DNA of 64,000 bases from Ureibacillus sp. FSL W7-1570 (GTDB lineage Bacteria; Bacillota; Bacilli; Bacillales_A; Planococcaceae). The stretch lies in assembly GCF_038593265.1 (NCBI RefSeq), contig NZ_CP151979.1:3045001-3109000 (forward strand). The letters are read 5' to 3'. Numbering within the stretch: the stretch's first letter is position 1; each line of letters begins with the position of its first letter. The position numbers and the translations under genes were made by a program. Positions 1 to 8,437 of this stretch are shown here, piece after piece. The notes under the pieces were generated by a model, which saw nothing but the letters and a program-made list of their open reading frames with translations, did not search any database and was not told the origin of the DNA.

Positions 1-228
1 GGACGTAAAAATTGGCTGTTTTCCGTCAGTGAATCGGGAGCCGATGCGAATGCCATCTGTTTAAGCTTGGCTGAAACGGCAAAAGCGAATGGCATTGATT
101 TTTATCAATACCTAGTGAAAGTATTGTCGGAACTCCCAAGTTTACCAATCCATCAACAGCCAAAAATATTAGATTGCTATCTACCATGGTCGAAAACCAT
201 TCGTGAATCATGTGCAATAGCAAAATAG
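1..228 (+). CDS. IS66 family transposase, C-terminal fragment (cut by window edge)
   Basis: Reading frame 1 is open from the first base to TAG at 226-228 and encodes 75 residues. The fragment begins GRKNWLFSVSESGADANA and contains ETAKANGID, YQYL and a terminal LPWS motif. This is the typical end of the DDE catalytic domain of IS66 TnpC transposases, which cut and join the element ends. The N-terminal part and the usual partner genes tnpA/tnpB would lie to the left, outside the window, so completeness cannot be judged. Family assignment is from recognised motifs. Confidence 0.8.
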   Translation, partial: GRKNWLFSVSESGADANAICLSLAETAKANGIDFYQYLVKVLSELPSLPIHQQPKILDCYLPWSKTIRESCAIAK

Positions 229-322
229 CCCTCAATCCGAAAAACTTGGGATTGTAGGGCTATTCGTTGTGCGTACCAGAAGGGTGCGCATTTTTTATTT
301 ATCTCCTATATTTCGGGCTTAC
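1..322 (+). mobile_element. Right end of an IS66-family insertion sequence
   Basis: This stretch holds the C-terminal end of an IS66-type transposase followed by about 95 bp of non-coding end. The element appears to stop at 322: positions 306-322 read CTATATTTCGGGCTTAC, whose complement begins GTAAGC, the usual outer end of IS66-family inverted repeats. An imperfect hairpin lies at about 224-267 after the transposase stop. The left part is outside the window. The insertion lies only a few bases beyond the stop codon of the next gene (leftward, ending at 329). Confidence 0.7.
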
Positions 323-328
323 AGTAAG

Positions 329-793
329 TTAACTCCCTCCCCCCTCCAACGTACAAACATAAACCGGGAATTTCACATACTCCTTCATCAGTTCCCGGAA
401 TGTGCTTGTCCGTTTTGTTTCCGTATTGTAGACTCCCATATCCATCATCTTGTTGTAAGCATCGATCACTTTCCGCACTTTTTCCCCAAAAAGTTGGTAG
501 TGGAGGAAGGCGGCTTCTTCCGGGGTTTTGGTAAAGTAAAAATCGTAGAGATGGCCGTTCCGTTGAATGGCATATAATTTGATTGGCCGCATTTGCAATA
601 CATCCCGTCTTTTTATTTCCTGAAATTTCTCATATTCTTCCGGGGTCAATTCGATTTCGTAGAGCTTTTCGATCTTGTCCTCCAATGTGACTTTCTTTTT
701 CTGCAACGCATAGTAAATGAAATGGGCGATGTAAGGTTCATCATATATGAGGGCATCGTGAAATAGGGAAGCAACCGTTCCTTGTTTTGTCAT
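329..793 (-). CDS. Hypothetical protein of a phage-like replication module
   Basis: A 154-residue protein of unknown function. I chose ATG at 793 because GGGGAGGTGG precedes it by about five bases; the frame stays open further upstream but that part overlaps the helicase gene. The protein is soluble and charged (EKIEKLYEIELTPEEYEKF, then a Tyr/Phe-rich middle) with no membrane segment and no motif I recognise. It is the last gene of a leftward cluster with a DnaB-type helicase and a DnaD-like protein, so a role in phage or plasmid replication is possible from context only. An IS66 element ends 6 bp past its stop codon. Confidence 0.6.
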   Translation of the reverse strand: MTKQGTVASLFHDALIYDEPYIAHFIYYALQKKKVTLEDKIEKLYEIELTPEEYEKFQEIKRRDVLQMRPIKLYAIQRNGHLYDFYFTKTPEEAAFLHYQLFGEKVRKVIDAYNKMMDMGVYNTETKRTSTFRELMKEYVKFPVYVCTLEGGGS

Positions 794-920
794 GTCCACC
801 TCCCCAGTCTTTGTTTCCCCGTCAATTTCACGCGGTGTTTCTATTTGAGTTCCACGTCTCTTCCAAAATCCAGGCTTCCAATGGGAAGGGCGGCAGTAAT
901 TCCTCACGATTTCCCAAAAT

Positions 921-2207
921 CTAGGCTTCCACCGCCTCCTCTGCGATTTTTCCAGTGGATTTATTGTAATAAACATAGGCTGTGCCTGTGGGACCGTTCC
1001 GGTTCTTGGCAACGATGAATTCCAGCTTTTCATAACGTGATTGGGGTTGCCGTCTTTCTTCCGGCTGCAGTTGTTCATAGTAAGCATCCCGGTACAGGAT
1101 GATAATCACATCCGCATCCTGCTCGATGTTGCCTGAATCCCGAATGTCGCTCATCACCGGGCGTTTGTTATGTCTGGCTTCCACTGCCCGGTTCAGTTGG
1201 GCGAGGCAAACGACAGGGCAGTGGAAGTCTTTCGCCATTTTCTTCAGTTGGGCGCTGATGTAGGCGATGTTGAGATATTGGTTGTTGCGGTATTCTTCAC
1301 AGGCGATCATTTGCAGATAATCGATGAAAATAACCGGTTTTTTGTCCGGATGTTTTTTCATCAGCTTCCGGATTTGCGCCCGCATCTCATTCACCGTGAT
1401 TCCGGCGCGGTCGTCAATGTGGATGTTGGCTTTTTTCAGTTCGGAAAGGTGGTCCATCCATTTGTCTTTTTCTTCTTGGGTGAAGGTTTGAAAGGGATTC
1501 CGCATTTTGGTCCGGCTGATGTTGCCGCAGAGGGCGATCAGCCGTTCCACGAGCATTTTCCGGTTCATTTCCAACGAGAAAATGATGGGCAAATGCCCCG
1601 TTTTGCCTGTATGGAGCGCAAAGTGGTTCATTACATCCGTTTTTCCCATCGATGGCCTTCCCGCGATGATGGTCACTTCCCCCTGTCTGAAGCCGTTCAT
1701 CATTTTCTTTAATTGTTTGATGTCGATGGGGATGTAGTCGCTCTCGTCTTCGGGAAAGAATGGCCGTTCTGAAAGATGGACCAAATCCTGGTCGATGCTG
1801 GTTTCAATGGTTTGGTTGCCGGTGAAGAGTTGATCCAGCTTCGTTTGGATTTGTTCGATGGGCCAGTTTTCCGCCTGGGCTTCGGCAAGGAGGGCGATTT
1901 TCTGCCGCTCCCTCCAGGCTTCCATAAGCAAGTCCGTGTATTGCTCGAATTTTTCATGATTGGCATAGGAGGCCATAGTGATTAAATAATTGGCCCCTGC
2001 CTCCCCGACCTCCACTTCGGTCAGGAGTGTCACACAGTCCGCGGGTTTCCCTTGGTTTGCCAAATGCCTCATCGCTTCAAAAATCACACGGTGGGCTTCG
2101 GAAACAAACATTTCCGGCTGGATGCCCGCTTCATGGATCAAATGGTTTTCTTTCATCATCGTGCCAAGAATGCTTTTTTCGAGCAGTTCGGTGTTCAGTG
2201 GCTGCAT
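921..2207 (-). CDS. DnaB-like replicative DNA helicase
   Basis: A 428-residue homologue of the replicative helicase (called DnaC in Bacillus subtilis, DnaB elsewhere), which unwinds DNA ahead of the fork as a hexamer. The N-terminal DnaB domain covers about residues 5-100. The RecA-like C-terminal domain starts near 165, with Walker A GRPSMGKT at about 183-190, Walker B IFIDYLQM near 293, and the RDSGNIEQDADV segment typical of the family. I prefer ATG at 2207 over 2213 because the GGGGGAG site abuts 2213 but sits six bases before 2207. At 428 residues it is slightly short. Its neighbours suggest a phage or plasmid copy rather than the chromosomal one. A short direct repeat (TTCCAAAATCCAGGCTTCCA-like, near 862 and 911) lies at its 3' end. 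Confidence 0.85.
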   Translation of the reverse strand: MQPLNTELLEKSILGTMMKENHLIHEAGIQPEMFVSEAHRVIFEAMRHLANQGKPADCVTLLTEVEVGEAGANYLITMASYANHEKFEQYTDLLMEAWRERQKIALLAEAQAENWPIEQIQTKLDQLFTGNQTIETSIDQDLVHLSERPFFPEDESDYIPIDIKQLKKMMNGFRQGEVTIIAGRPSMGKTDVMNHFALHTGKTGHLPIIFSLEMNRKMLVERLIALCGNISRTKMRNPFQTFTQEEKDKWMDHLSELKKANIHIDDRAGITVNEMRAQIRKLMKKHPDKKPVIFIDYLQMIACEEYRNNQYLNIAYISAQLKKMAKDFHCPVVCLAQLNRAVEARHNKRPVMSDIRDSGNIEQDADVIIILYRDAYYEQLQPEERRQPQSRYEKLEFIVAKNRNGPTGTAYVYYNKSTGKIAEEAVEA

Positions 2208-2380
2208 TTTCATCTCCCCCTTGTGTTGTATTAAAGTGGTGAAGGAGTTTTGTTTTTAGGTTTCTGTGATCATGAACAGATTCTAAACTTGGGATTTATG
2301 TATTGGTTAGGATTATCAAGATGATTAAGTTAAAATTTTATAGATTTGTATTAGGGTTAAAGATTATTTAAGTTTTAGAG

Positions 2381-3298
2381 TTAGGATTTAATTATTAAAT
2401 TATTAGAATAACTTGTATTTTTATTTAAATAATTACTAAACGCCTGGGTGATGAAATGGTATTGTTCCATGTCGGCCTGTTGGGATTGGGTCAAAGCGCT
2501 GCCATTTGCCTTTTTTGCCATTTCGGAAGATGCATTTTCGCATTTGGCAACACTGGATTTGCCATTGTTGGAAAATCGACTTACTGATGTATGTTCGGTC
2601 AATGGATAATGCGGTTTTGATTGGCAAAGCGCATTGATTGAAAAACCATTTTTGGGATTTGGGAAAGGATTGGCATTTCCGGTCAATGGGGGATTGGCTT
2701 CTTCCGCCATTTTGCAAAGTGCATCTGTTGAAAAACCGTCTTTGGAATTTGAGCTAGCATGGGCATTTCCCGTCAAAGGGTTTTCCGGTTGGCAAAGTGC
2801 ATCTGTTGAAAAACCGTCTTTGGCATTTGAGCAAGGGTGGGCATTTTCCGCCAAAGGGTTTTCTTTTTTGCAAAATCCATCTTCCAAAAATCCAATTTCA
2901 GATTTTGCAAAAGGCATTTGGCCTTTTCCGGTCAATGCATTTACATTCTTTTCCTCTGACGGAACGGTATCCGGAAAAATGTCCTTTCCCAACGTTGCGA
3001 TTAACTCATAATGGATGCGATACCATTTTGTCCGGTTCAAAGGATCATCGTTCAATTCATTCGTCGAGATAATGAATCCTTCTTGTTCCAGCCTTAAAAT
3101 GATGCGGACAATTTTATCTTTTGACCAGAAGGGAAATTTTCCCCGCCACTCTTCATAGGTGTGGGGAAACCAACGATGGCCGTTGAATTTGGTTTGGCAC
3201 TGAAGCAGTTCTTCATGCAGTCTTTGCAGAACTATGGCTGCATCAACCCCCAGCCTGTTTGCCAGTGTCAACGAGAATGTAAGATGGGAGGCTTTCAT
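2381..3298 (-). CDS. DnaD-like replication initiation protein with internal tandem repeats
   Basis: A 305-residue protein. The first ~110 residues (LANRLGVDAAIVLQRLHEEL, then WFPHTYEEWRGKFPFWSKDK and EQEGFI) match the winged-helix N-terminal region of DnaD/replication-initiator proteins in Firmicute phages and plasmids. Such proteins help load the helicase encoded just downstream. Residues ~135-240 are four degenerate tandem repeats of about 25 residues, each with a Cys, a PLT(G/E)NA block and a KDGFSTDALC-type end; this region is probably disordered. The C-terminus may be a shortened DnaD second domain. The start codon overlaps the stop of the upstream gene (ATGA), so the two are likely co-translated. 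AT-rich, gene-free DNA (2208-2380) follows. Confidence 0.65.
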   Translation of the reverse strand: MKASHLTFSLTLANRLGVDAAIVLQRLHEELLQCQTKFNGHRWFPHTYEEWRGKFPFWSKDKIVRIILRLEQEGFIISTNELNDDPLNRTKWYRIHYELIATLGKDIFPDTVPSEEKNVNALTGKGQMPFAKSEIGFLEDGFCKKENPLAENAHPCSNAKDGFSTDALCQPENPLTGNAHASSNSKDGFSTDALCKMAEEANPPLTGNANPFPNPKNGFSINALCQSKPHYPLTEHTSVSRFSNNGKSSVAKCENASSEMAKKANGSALTQSQQADMEQYHFITQAFSNYLNKNTSYSNNLIIKS

Positions 3299-3669
3299 TT
3301 TTCCGCCACCTTTCTTGCCATTTTTTCAAAGAGTTCGTTGAGCACGGTTTGCCAGTCTTCCTCGGAGCCGTAAAAGTAATGGATGCAGTTGCAATAGCCT
3401 TGCCATGCTTTCAGGCCTTTGAAGGATTGCGCGATTTTGAAGGCTCCTTGATCCGTCCAAAGGTAGAGAAGAGAAGTATGTTTTAATCCCGGAAGGTGGA
3501 CGGATTTGCTCCATTCTTCAATGTCCTTTTTGGATAGCAAAAAATAGTCTTTTCCTTCCTCGAATTTTTCATTATAGCGGTTAAAAATGGTATAAATGCG
3601 GGTTACATTCGTGTGGAAGAATGTGGCCAGCTGCTTTGTGGTGATGACGTTGATGCCGTTGTATTCCAT
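3295..3669 (-). CDS. ORF6N-like phage DNA-binding protein
   Basis: A 124-residue protein. An N-terminal block (ITTKQLATFFHTNVTRIYTIF) is followed by FEEGKDYFLL and then LYLWTDQGAFKIAQSF. This order is typical of ORF6N-type domains found in phage antirepressors and early phage regulators. It probably binds DNA in the phage-like module. The start at 3669 has an AGGAGG site eight bases upstream. It overlaps the DnaD-like gene by four bases, so it heads the leftward operon (ORF6N, DnaD-like, DnaB-like, hypothetical). The C-terminal part (WQGYCNCIHYFYG) is not recognised. Confidence 0.6.
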   Translation of the reverse strand: MEYNGINVITTKQLATFFHTNVTRIYTIFNRYNEKFEEGKDYFLLSKKDIEEWSKSVHLPGLKHTSLLYLWTDQGAFKIAQSFKGLKAWQGYCNCIHYFYGSEEDWQTVLNELFEKMARKVAEK

Positions 3670-4059
3670 CAGAAATCCCTCCTATTGATTGGTTGTTCTA
3701 TTGAATATATAGCTTCGAGGAGGTGAAAAAGAGACAGGGGTGCCAAAAAAATTTTTATACCCAAGCATCTGAGCAGCACATTCCCGGCGCGCGGCAAGGA
3801 TTTCAACGCTTCCGTTTCTTGATGCGGAAGCGGATTTTTTTGCCCATTCCTCATCCTGAAATCCCCACACCTTTCCCAAAAACGTACATATGCTACAACT
3901 GTCAGCAATGTATTCAATCCCCAATCTCCTACCATATCCATCCAACCATGCTGTAACAAAGCCGGCACCTGTAATAGTTCGTCTGTTCACCACCAGTCGG
4001 ACTGCGGACCTCTCCCGGAATCATGCATAAATTTGGAACTGGAAAGGTGATCTGTTTTC
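3670..4059. other. Intergenic region with only weak, overlapping open frames
   Basis: Two overlapping leftward frames (about 3669-3968 with GTG start, and 3682-3993 with GTG start) are open here. Each has a plausible half: the first begins PALLQHGWMDMVGDWGLNTL, the second contains GFQDEEWAKK. This could be a decayed small phage gene with a frameshift, but neither frame has a good ribosome site, so I do not call a gene. The ribosome site AAAGGTGAT of the next rightward gene lies at about 4043-4051. Confidence 0.35.
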
Positions 4060-5370
4060 ATGCTGTTTGAACAATTGAAAAGGAAAGAAGCGAAAATTTC
4101 CGTCATTGGATTGGGCTATGTCGGCCTGCCGTTAGCCATTGAACTGGCGAAAGTCTATGATGTGATCGGGTTTGATATAAACCAGTCAAAAATCCAAAAA
4201 TATTTGGATGGGATTGATGTGACAGGGGAAGTCGGAAACGAAGCGGTGAAACAAACGGCCATCCGCTTCACTTCCGATGAAAAGGACCTGAAAGCGTGCA
4301 AGTTCCATATCGTGGCCGTCCCCACGCCCATCCATTCCGATAAAACGCCGGATTTGAATCCCATTATCCGTGCCAGTGAAACGGTGGGCAGGAATTTAGC
4401 AAAGGGATCAATTGTCGTCTATGAATCCACCGTTTATCCGGGCACAACCGAGGAGATTTGCGTGCCCATCCTCGAAAAGGTGTCGGGATTGGCATATGGA
4501 AAAGATTTCAAAGTGGGCTACTCGCCGGAGCGCATCAATCCCGGGGATAAAATCCATACGTTGACCAACACCACCAAGGTGGTTTCCGGTTCCGACCCGG
4601 CGGCGCTCCAGGAAATTTCGGCGGTCTATCGTTCCATCATCCATGCGGGGGTCTTTGAAGCGGAGTCGATCAAAGTGGCCGAAGCGGCGAAAGTGGTCGA
4701 GAACTCGCAAAGGGATATCAATATCGCATTCATGAATGAACTGGCCATGGTGTTCGACCGGATGGGCATCGACACGAAGGCGGTGCTTGAAGCGGCAGGG
4801 ACGAAATGGAACTTCCTCAAGTTTACCCCCGGTTTGGTGGGCGGGCATTGCATCGGGGTGGATCCTTATTATTTCATCTATAAAGCGCAACAATTGGGGT
4901 ATCACTCCCAAATCATATTGGCCGGGCGAAAAATCAATGACGACATGGGCAAGTTTGTCGGCACCAGCGTCATTAAACAATTGATCAAAGCGGAACAGGA
5001 AATCATCGGCGCCCGTGTTGCGGTGCTGGGATTCACATTCAAAGAAAATGTGCCGGATGTCCGCAACACGAAAGTGATTGATGTGATCCGCGAACTGGAG
5101 GAATATGGCATCCAACCGATTGTGTACGACCCGCTGGCAGAGTCTGAGGAGGTGTATGAGGAATATCAGATCCGTCTGGCCGGTTTGGATGAGGTGAAAG
5201 AGCTGGATGCCATCGTGTTTGCCGTCCCCCACAATGAGTTGTTGGAAACGTTCCCCCTTGAAGTGCTGGAACAACTGTATAGAAGCGGCAAAAAAGTGCT
5301 GGTGGATGTCAAAAGCGTGTTTGATCGGAAGGCGTGCGAAGAGAGAGGGTTCTTGTATTGGAGTTTGTGA
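4060..5370 (+). CDS. Nucleotide-sugar dehydrogenase (UDP-HexNAc/UDP-Glc 6-dehydrogenase, WbpO/TviB type)
   Basis: A 436-residue NAD-dependent dehydrogenase that oxidises C6 of a UDP-sugar to the uronic acid, supplying a charged sugar for a surface polysaccharide. The Rossmann motif GLGYVGLPLA is at about residues 18-27. The central substrate domain carries FTPGLVGGHCIGVDPYY with the catalytic Cys, and a C-terminal UDP-binding domain includes FKENVPDVRNTK. Length and motifs fit the WbpO/TviB/VipA branch (UDP-GlcNAc or UDP-GalNAc dehydrogenases) better than TuaD/Ugd. The start has AAAGGTGAT upstream. It stands alone, between phage remnants and gene-poor DNA, so the polysaccharide it feeds is unknown; the cell-wall polysaccharide genes 37-52 kb are one candidate. 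Confidence 0.85.
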   Translation: MLFEQLKRKEAKISVIGLGYVGLPLAIELAKVYDVIGFDINQSKIQKYLDGIDVTGEVGNEAVKQTAIRFTSDEKDLKACKFHIVAVPTPIHSDKTPDLNPIIRASETVGRNLAKGSIVVYESTVYPGTTEEICVPILEKVSGLAYGKDFKVGYSPERINPGDKIHTLTNTTKVVSGSDPAALQEISAVYRSIIHAGVFEAESIKVAEAAKVVENSQRDINIAFMNELAMVFDRMGIDTKAVLEAAGTKWNFLKFTPGLVGGHCIGVDPYYFIYKAQQLGYHSQIILAGRKINDDMGKFVGTSVIKQLIKAEQEIIGARVAVLGFTFKENVPDVRNTKVIDVIRELEEYGIQPIVYDPLAESEEVYEEYQIRLAGLDEVKELDAIVFAVPHNELLETFPLEVLEQLYRSGKKVLVDVKSVFDRKACEERGFLYWSL

Positions 5371-5966
5371 GGGTGTTGGCAAGGGATGGGGTTCTGTTGG
5401 GATGGCGCTGGGTATTTTTGAAAGGGAATTGGTTAAGACGCGCTGCCCGTATTGGAGTTGATGGTGGCATTGGGATTGCCAAAGAGAAGGTTGTCGTTGT
5501 TCATTGCGCAAAAATCCGCCTCAGTCATGGGGCGGGTTTTATTGTTGGGAGGAAACCCATTGCATAGATCGGATGCAAAGGTTCAGCATCCATTGTGTGA
5601 AGTTGCAGACATGAGGGCATTAGTGGCAAGTTTCATTTGGGGAAAGGGCGTGGAGTTGGGAAAGTTCCATGCGCTTAAATAAAGTCCGGGAGTTTTTGAA
5701 TTTGTTGCAAGTATTGATACATTTGGATCGATATGGACATGAATTGGGGTTGGTGAAGGGGTTGTTGGGCGGATTAGGGGAATGATTTGGTTGTATACAA
5801 TATGGGGAAAAACAGGACTTGTAGAGAAATTTCAAAATCCTGGATTTGTTAGTTGTTTTTCTCCAATTTCTTGCGGCAGTGTTGAAGAATGAATTGCTTC
5901 TACTGAAGTTGATGAATAATTTGCATGCTTGATGAATATTTTATATTCAAAAATCAAAATATCCTA
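5371..5966. other. Gene-free spacer
   Basis: About 600 bp between the dehydrogenase and the convergent DUF3800 gene. Open frames here are short, lack ribosome sites and have G-rich composition. The only structure I see is the terminator-like hairpin at 5511-5541. Confidence 0.5.
5511..5541 (+). terminator. Possible rho-independent terminator
   Basis: AAAATCCGCC at 5511-5520 pairs with GGCGGGTTTT at 5531-5540 around a 10-base loop and is followed by ATT. It lies about 140 bp after the dehydrogenase stop codon. Confidence 0.5.
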
Positions 5967-6782
5967 TTAAAAATATTCAAAATTGAAATTAGAACTTATG
6001 AAAACATCTAAATATTTCTCAAAGGAGATTGATTTTAATTCATTTGAAAAGCCATTCCATTCGAATAATGTTATTGTTTTGACAAAGGATAAAAAATTTC
6101 CGCTATCATCGTTTAATAATTCCATTACCAGCTTATTTTTTTCGAAGGCTCGTTTGCTATTGGGAGGTTCATTTTGAATGATAGTCCGAACCATTCCAAG
6201 CAGGATGTCCATTAACTCTACACCATATGTAGTCTTTTTTGAAAGGTATTCCACTCGGCTTACTTTAAAATTCTCACCACGGTAGATTGATTGAATATTT
6301 AATTGGTGAAGCATTTCCTTTTTTAAATCATATTCTTTTGCTTCGTATGTATGGTCATGTTCAATGAATACTTCTGCATTTACAAAGGTGTCTTTCCCAT
6401 ACTTCCTAACAAGCCCATAAACAACTCGCTCAGGAAATTTAGTATATATTGTACGATCAACCACATTCTCTACATGTGGTTTAAATGGTTGAGAATTTTG
6501 TTCGATTTTATTCATATCAAATGAAATGACATTCATTTTAATTAAAGAATAATTTTTCATCACTTCATTGATAATTGTTTTTATATTTTCATACAAAGGG
6601 GTATAACCGTTGTAATCCGTCCAATGAATTTTAATTGATTTGACGATTTTATCTAGAACAGGTGCATTATATTCATAGTATTTTTTTGGGATTGAAATGG
6701 CTCCCATCAAATGTAATTTTTCGGTACTTTTTCCACTTTCATCAAAGTATATATTAATATCATAGGTTCTGCGATAACTCAA
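5967..6782 (-). CDS. DUF3800 domain-containing protein
   Basis: A 271-residue protein with the DUF3800 signature YFDESGK near its N-terminus (residues ~11-17), an FIEHDH segment in the middle and GVELMDILLG towards the end. These acidic positions resemble an RNase H-like metal-binding fold, and DUF3800 proteins are often found in defence or mobile regions; the biochemical role is not established. I place the start at TTG 6782 because AAGAGGAG lies eight bases upstream; the frame is open back to 6887 without a better site. It is AT-rich compared with its neighbours and isolated, which suggests horizontal acquisition. Confidence 0.7.
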   Translation of the reverse strand: MSYRRTYDINIYFDESGKSTEKLHLMGAISIPKKYYEYNAPVLDKIVKSIKIHWTDYNGYTPLYENIKTIINEVMKNYSLIKMNVISFDMNKIEQNSQPFKPHVENVVDRTIYTKFPERVVYGLVRKYGKDTFVNAEVFIEHDHTYEAKEYDLKKEMLHQLNIQSIYRGENFKVSRVEYLSKKTTYGVELMDILLGMVRTIIQNEPPNSKRAFEKNKLVMELLNDDSGNFLSFVKTITLFEWNGFSNELKSISFEKYLDVFISSNFNFEYF

Positions 6783-6909
6783 GATAATCACTCCTCTTGG
6801 AATGTCTCTTGCCAATAAATTAGTTTTCATGTATAATTGTAATACAAAGTTACATACTACTTTATGATATTTTATTGAACTGCACATGCAGTTTTCCGAA
6901 TATCATATG

Positions 6910-6958
6910 AAAGGCACTATTGGCTAGCATATGCAGCTTGTAGTGCCTTTATTATTTC
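6910..6958. terminator. Hairpin between divergent genes, terminator-like
   Basis: AAAGGCACTA (6910-6919) pairs perfectly with TAGTGCCTTT (6941-6950) around a 21-base loop, followed by ATTATTTCTT. It lies upstream of the DUF3800 gene, so it may end a lost rightward transcript. Confidence 0.5.
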
Positions 6959-7108
6959 TTATTAATATAATTATATATACTGGAGCTAAGTAATACAATC
7001 TGTTGAAAAAATAATAAGGTAATAAATAGTGTTTCTGTTTCTATTTTTTGAACTAAAAAGATATTGGAATAGGTTAAATCATGTAGAAGGCCAAAAAAAC
7101 CTACCCAT

Positions 7109-7333
7109 TTGGCAAACCGATGCTATTCGGTTGTGTTTGAGATTTTGGTGGGAATTGATTATTTTAATTATTTTTTGGCCGGACCGGACTTATGGGAATG
7201 GATTAAGTACGTATTGATTTATATTGCTTATGTTGTCATCGTTCCTTTTTTGATGATGCTTTTTATTACGTTTTTTGTGAGAACTTTAGCGGAAAGGAAG
7301 CGGATGCGCAATGAAAAACCCTTTGAGTGCTAA
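7109..7333 (+). CDS. Small membrane protein, start uncertain
   Basis: Up to 74 residues from TTG 7109. The central hydrophobic stretch (WIKYVLIYIAYVVIVPFLMM) is a clear membrane segment, followed by a basic tail (RTLAERKRMRNEK). No family is recognised. The ribosome site before 7109 is poor, and a preceding frame (7029-7217) is also hydrophobic, so a frameshift is possible. The case for a real gene is the strong rho-independent terminator whose loop contains the stop codon. Confidence 0.4.
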   Translation: MANRCYSVVFEILVGIDYFNYFLAGPDLWEWIKYVLIYIAYVVIVPFLMMLFITFFVRTLAERKRMRNEKPFEC

Positions 7334-7345
7334 GGGTTTTTTATT
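7315..7345 (+). terminator. Rho-independent terminator overlapping the stop codon of the small membrane ORF
   Basis: AAAACCCTT (7315-7323) pairs with AAGGGTTTT (7332-7340), followed by TTATTTT. Confidence 0.75.
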
Positions 7346-7394
7346 TTGTTTTTTGGGGAGATTCGCGCGGACGGAAATTATCTTAGGGGAAGAT

Positions 7395-7485
7395 GGGGAA
7401 GTCTTGGGCAGATAGAGAATCAACTTGGGCATACAAAGTTATCCACTCGGCGGATAGATTATACACTTATGGGATAGCATCCTAA
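7395..7485. repeat. Degenerate 21-bp-period repeat, about four units
   Basis: Units such as GGGCAGATAGAGAATCAACTT, GGGCATACAAAGTTATCCACT and CGGCGGATAGATTATACACTT follow one another at 21-bp spacing. They resemble a worn version of the array at 18965-19222. Confidence 0.55.
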
Positions 7486-7510
7486 ATCCCATATATCCCA
7501 ACTTAAGCAA

Positions 7511-7543
7511 ATAAAAAACACCAGGCACCCCGCAAGTACCTGG
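7511..7543 (-). terminator. CCAGGCAC-type terminator of the XRE/DUF2975 operon
   Basis: CCAGGCAC (7521-7528) pairs with GTACCTGG (7536-7543). Read leftward it is followed by TGTTTTTTATTTG, just past the stop of the XRE gene. Confidence 0.75.
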
Positions 7544-7559
7544 CGCTCCGAAAGCCACT

Positions 7560-7772
7560 TTACTCCTCATCTTCCACATATTCCAATATGTCGCCGGGCT
7601 GGCAGTTCAGGGCTTTGCAGATGGCGTTTAATGTGGAGAATCGGATGGCCTTGGCTTTGCCGGTTTTTAAATTGGATAAATTCACAATGGAAATATCGAC
7701 TTTTTCAGCCAGCTCGCTTAACTGCATTTTCCGGTCGGCGAGCATCCGGTCTAATCGAACAATGATTGCCAT
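7560..7772 (-). CDS. XRE-family helix-turn-helix regulator (YozG-like)
   Basis: A 70-residue protein made almost entirely of a Cro/C1-type helix-turn-helix. ADRKMQLSELAEKVDISIVN and LSNLKTGKAKAIRFSTLNAI form the two DNA-binding helices and the following wall, ending in CQPGDILEYVEDEE. Such small regulators commonly sit next to DUF2975 membrane proteins in Bacillales, as here, where it follows the membrane gene by 11 bp in the same operon. It probably regulates its own operon; no operator could be identified. A CCAGGCAC hairpin terminator lies just downstream. Confidence 0.85.
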   Translation of the reverse strand: MAIIVRLDRMLADRKMQLSELAEKVDISIVNLSNLKTGKAKAIRFSTLNAICKALNCQPGDILEYVEDEE

Positions 7773-7783
7773 TTTCTCACTTC

Positions 7784-8413
7784 CTATACTGTCGCATCAT
7801 ATTCTTCTTGTAAAAATGTACCATATCTAAAAATATAGCCAATCGTCCAAATCACCAATCCGCACAACAACATGCTCCAATGGATGCCGAAAAATTCGAA
7901 GGACACCGACTCCACCCACTCAACCTCTTGAAGCAAATCGGCCAGTTGGACCATTTCGTTCATGGAATAAAGGAAATAGGCGGCGATGCCTTTTATCGTC
8001 ACGCTTAAAAAGAGGATGCAATAAGCGATCCATTCGATTCTTCTGCTGTTTTTCAAGGTGAAAATCTCGCCATTGATAATTGATTGAATGAATCGTTTGA
8101 CGAGCAATAGAATGGCAAAAATGACACACCCATATAGCAAAGCCAGCAAGACGGAAATGACCATCAAGGTTTTATCATAATGAAAGGTGGTTTCTTCCAT
8201 GAAGATTTTTAAGCCGTTGAATCCGATGGAAGCGCTGATGCTTCCTTGATTGATGAGATTTTGGATGAAGGATTCCGATGTGAACAAGGTTCCTCCCAAA
8301 AATAATAGAATCAACAAGTTGCCAATGCCAGTTAGGATCAACAAGAGGCTGAATAGAACATTCAAGACTTTAAGCAACGTTTGAAACTTTTTCGCTTTTA
8401 AAGATTTTTCCAT
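7784..8413 (-). CDS. DUF2975 family membrane protein
   Basis: A 209-residue protein with four predicted membrane segments (about residues 16-40, 85-107, 130-150 and 175-200), matching the DUF2975 family. IINGEIFTLKNSRRIEWIAY is the conserved block between segments two and three. ATG 8413 is preferred: GGGAG lies nine bases before it, whereas the in-frame ATG at 8422 touches the ribosome site. DUF2975 proteins are almost always paired with a YozG-type HTH protein, present downstream. The partnership suggests a membrane sensor or antagonist controlling the regulator, but the function is unknown. Confidence 0.8.
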   Translation of the reverse strand: MEKSLKAKKFQTLLKVLNVLFSLLLILTGIGNLLILLFLGGTLFTSESFIQNLINQGSISASIGFNGLKIFMEETTFHYDKTLMVISVLLALLYGCVIFAILLLVKRFIQSIINGEIFTLKNSRRIEWIAYCILFLSVTIKGIAAYFLYSMNEMVQLADLLQEVEWVESVSFEFFGIHWSMLLCGLVIWTIGYIFRYGTFLQEEYDATV

Positions 8414-8437
8414 GTTTTTCATCTCCCATGCTTCCCA

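Noticed and set aside
3682-3993. Leftward 103-codon frame upstream of the ORF6N gene
   Set aside because: Poor ribosome site and competition with an overlapping frame; kept only as a note in the intergenic entry.
4408-5511. Leftward 367-codon frame opposite the nucleotide-sugar dehydrogenase
   Set aside because: It is the antisense shadow of a well-supported gene and lacks a ribosome site or family resemblance.
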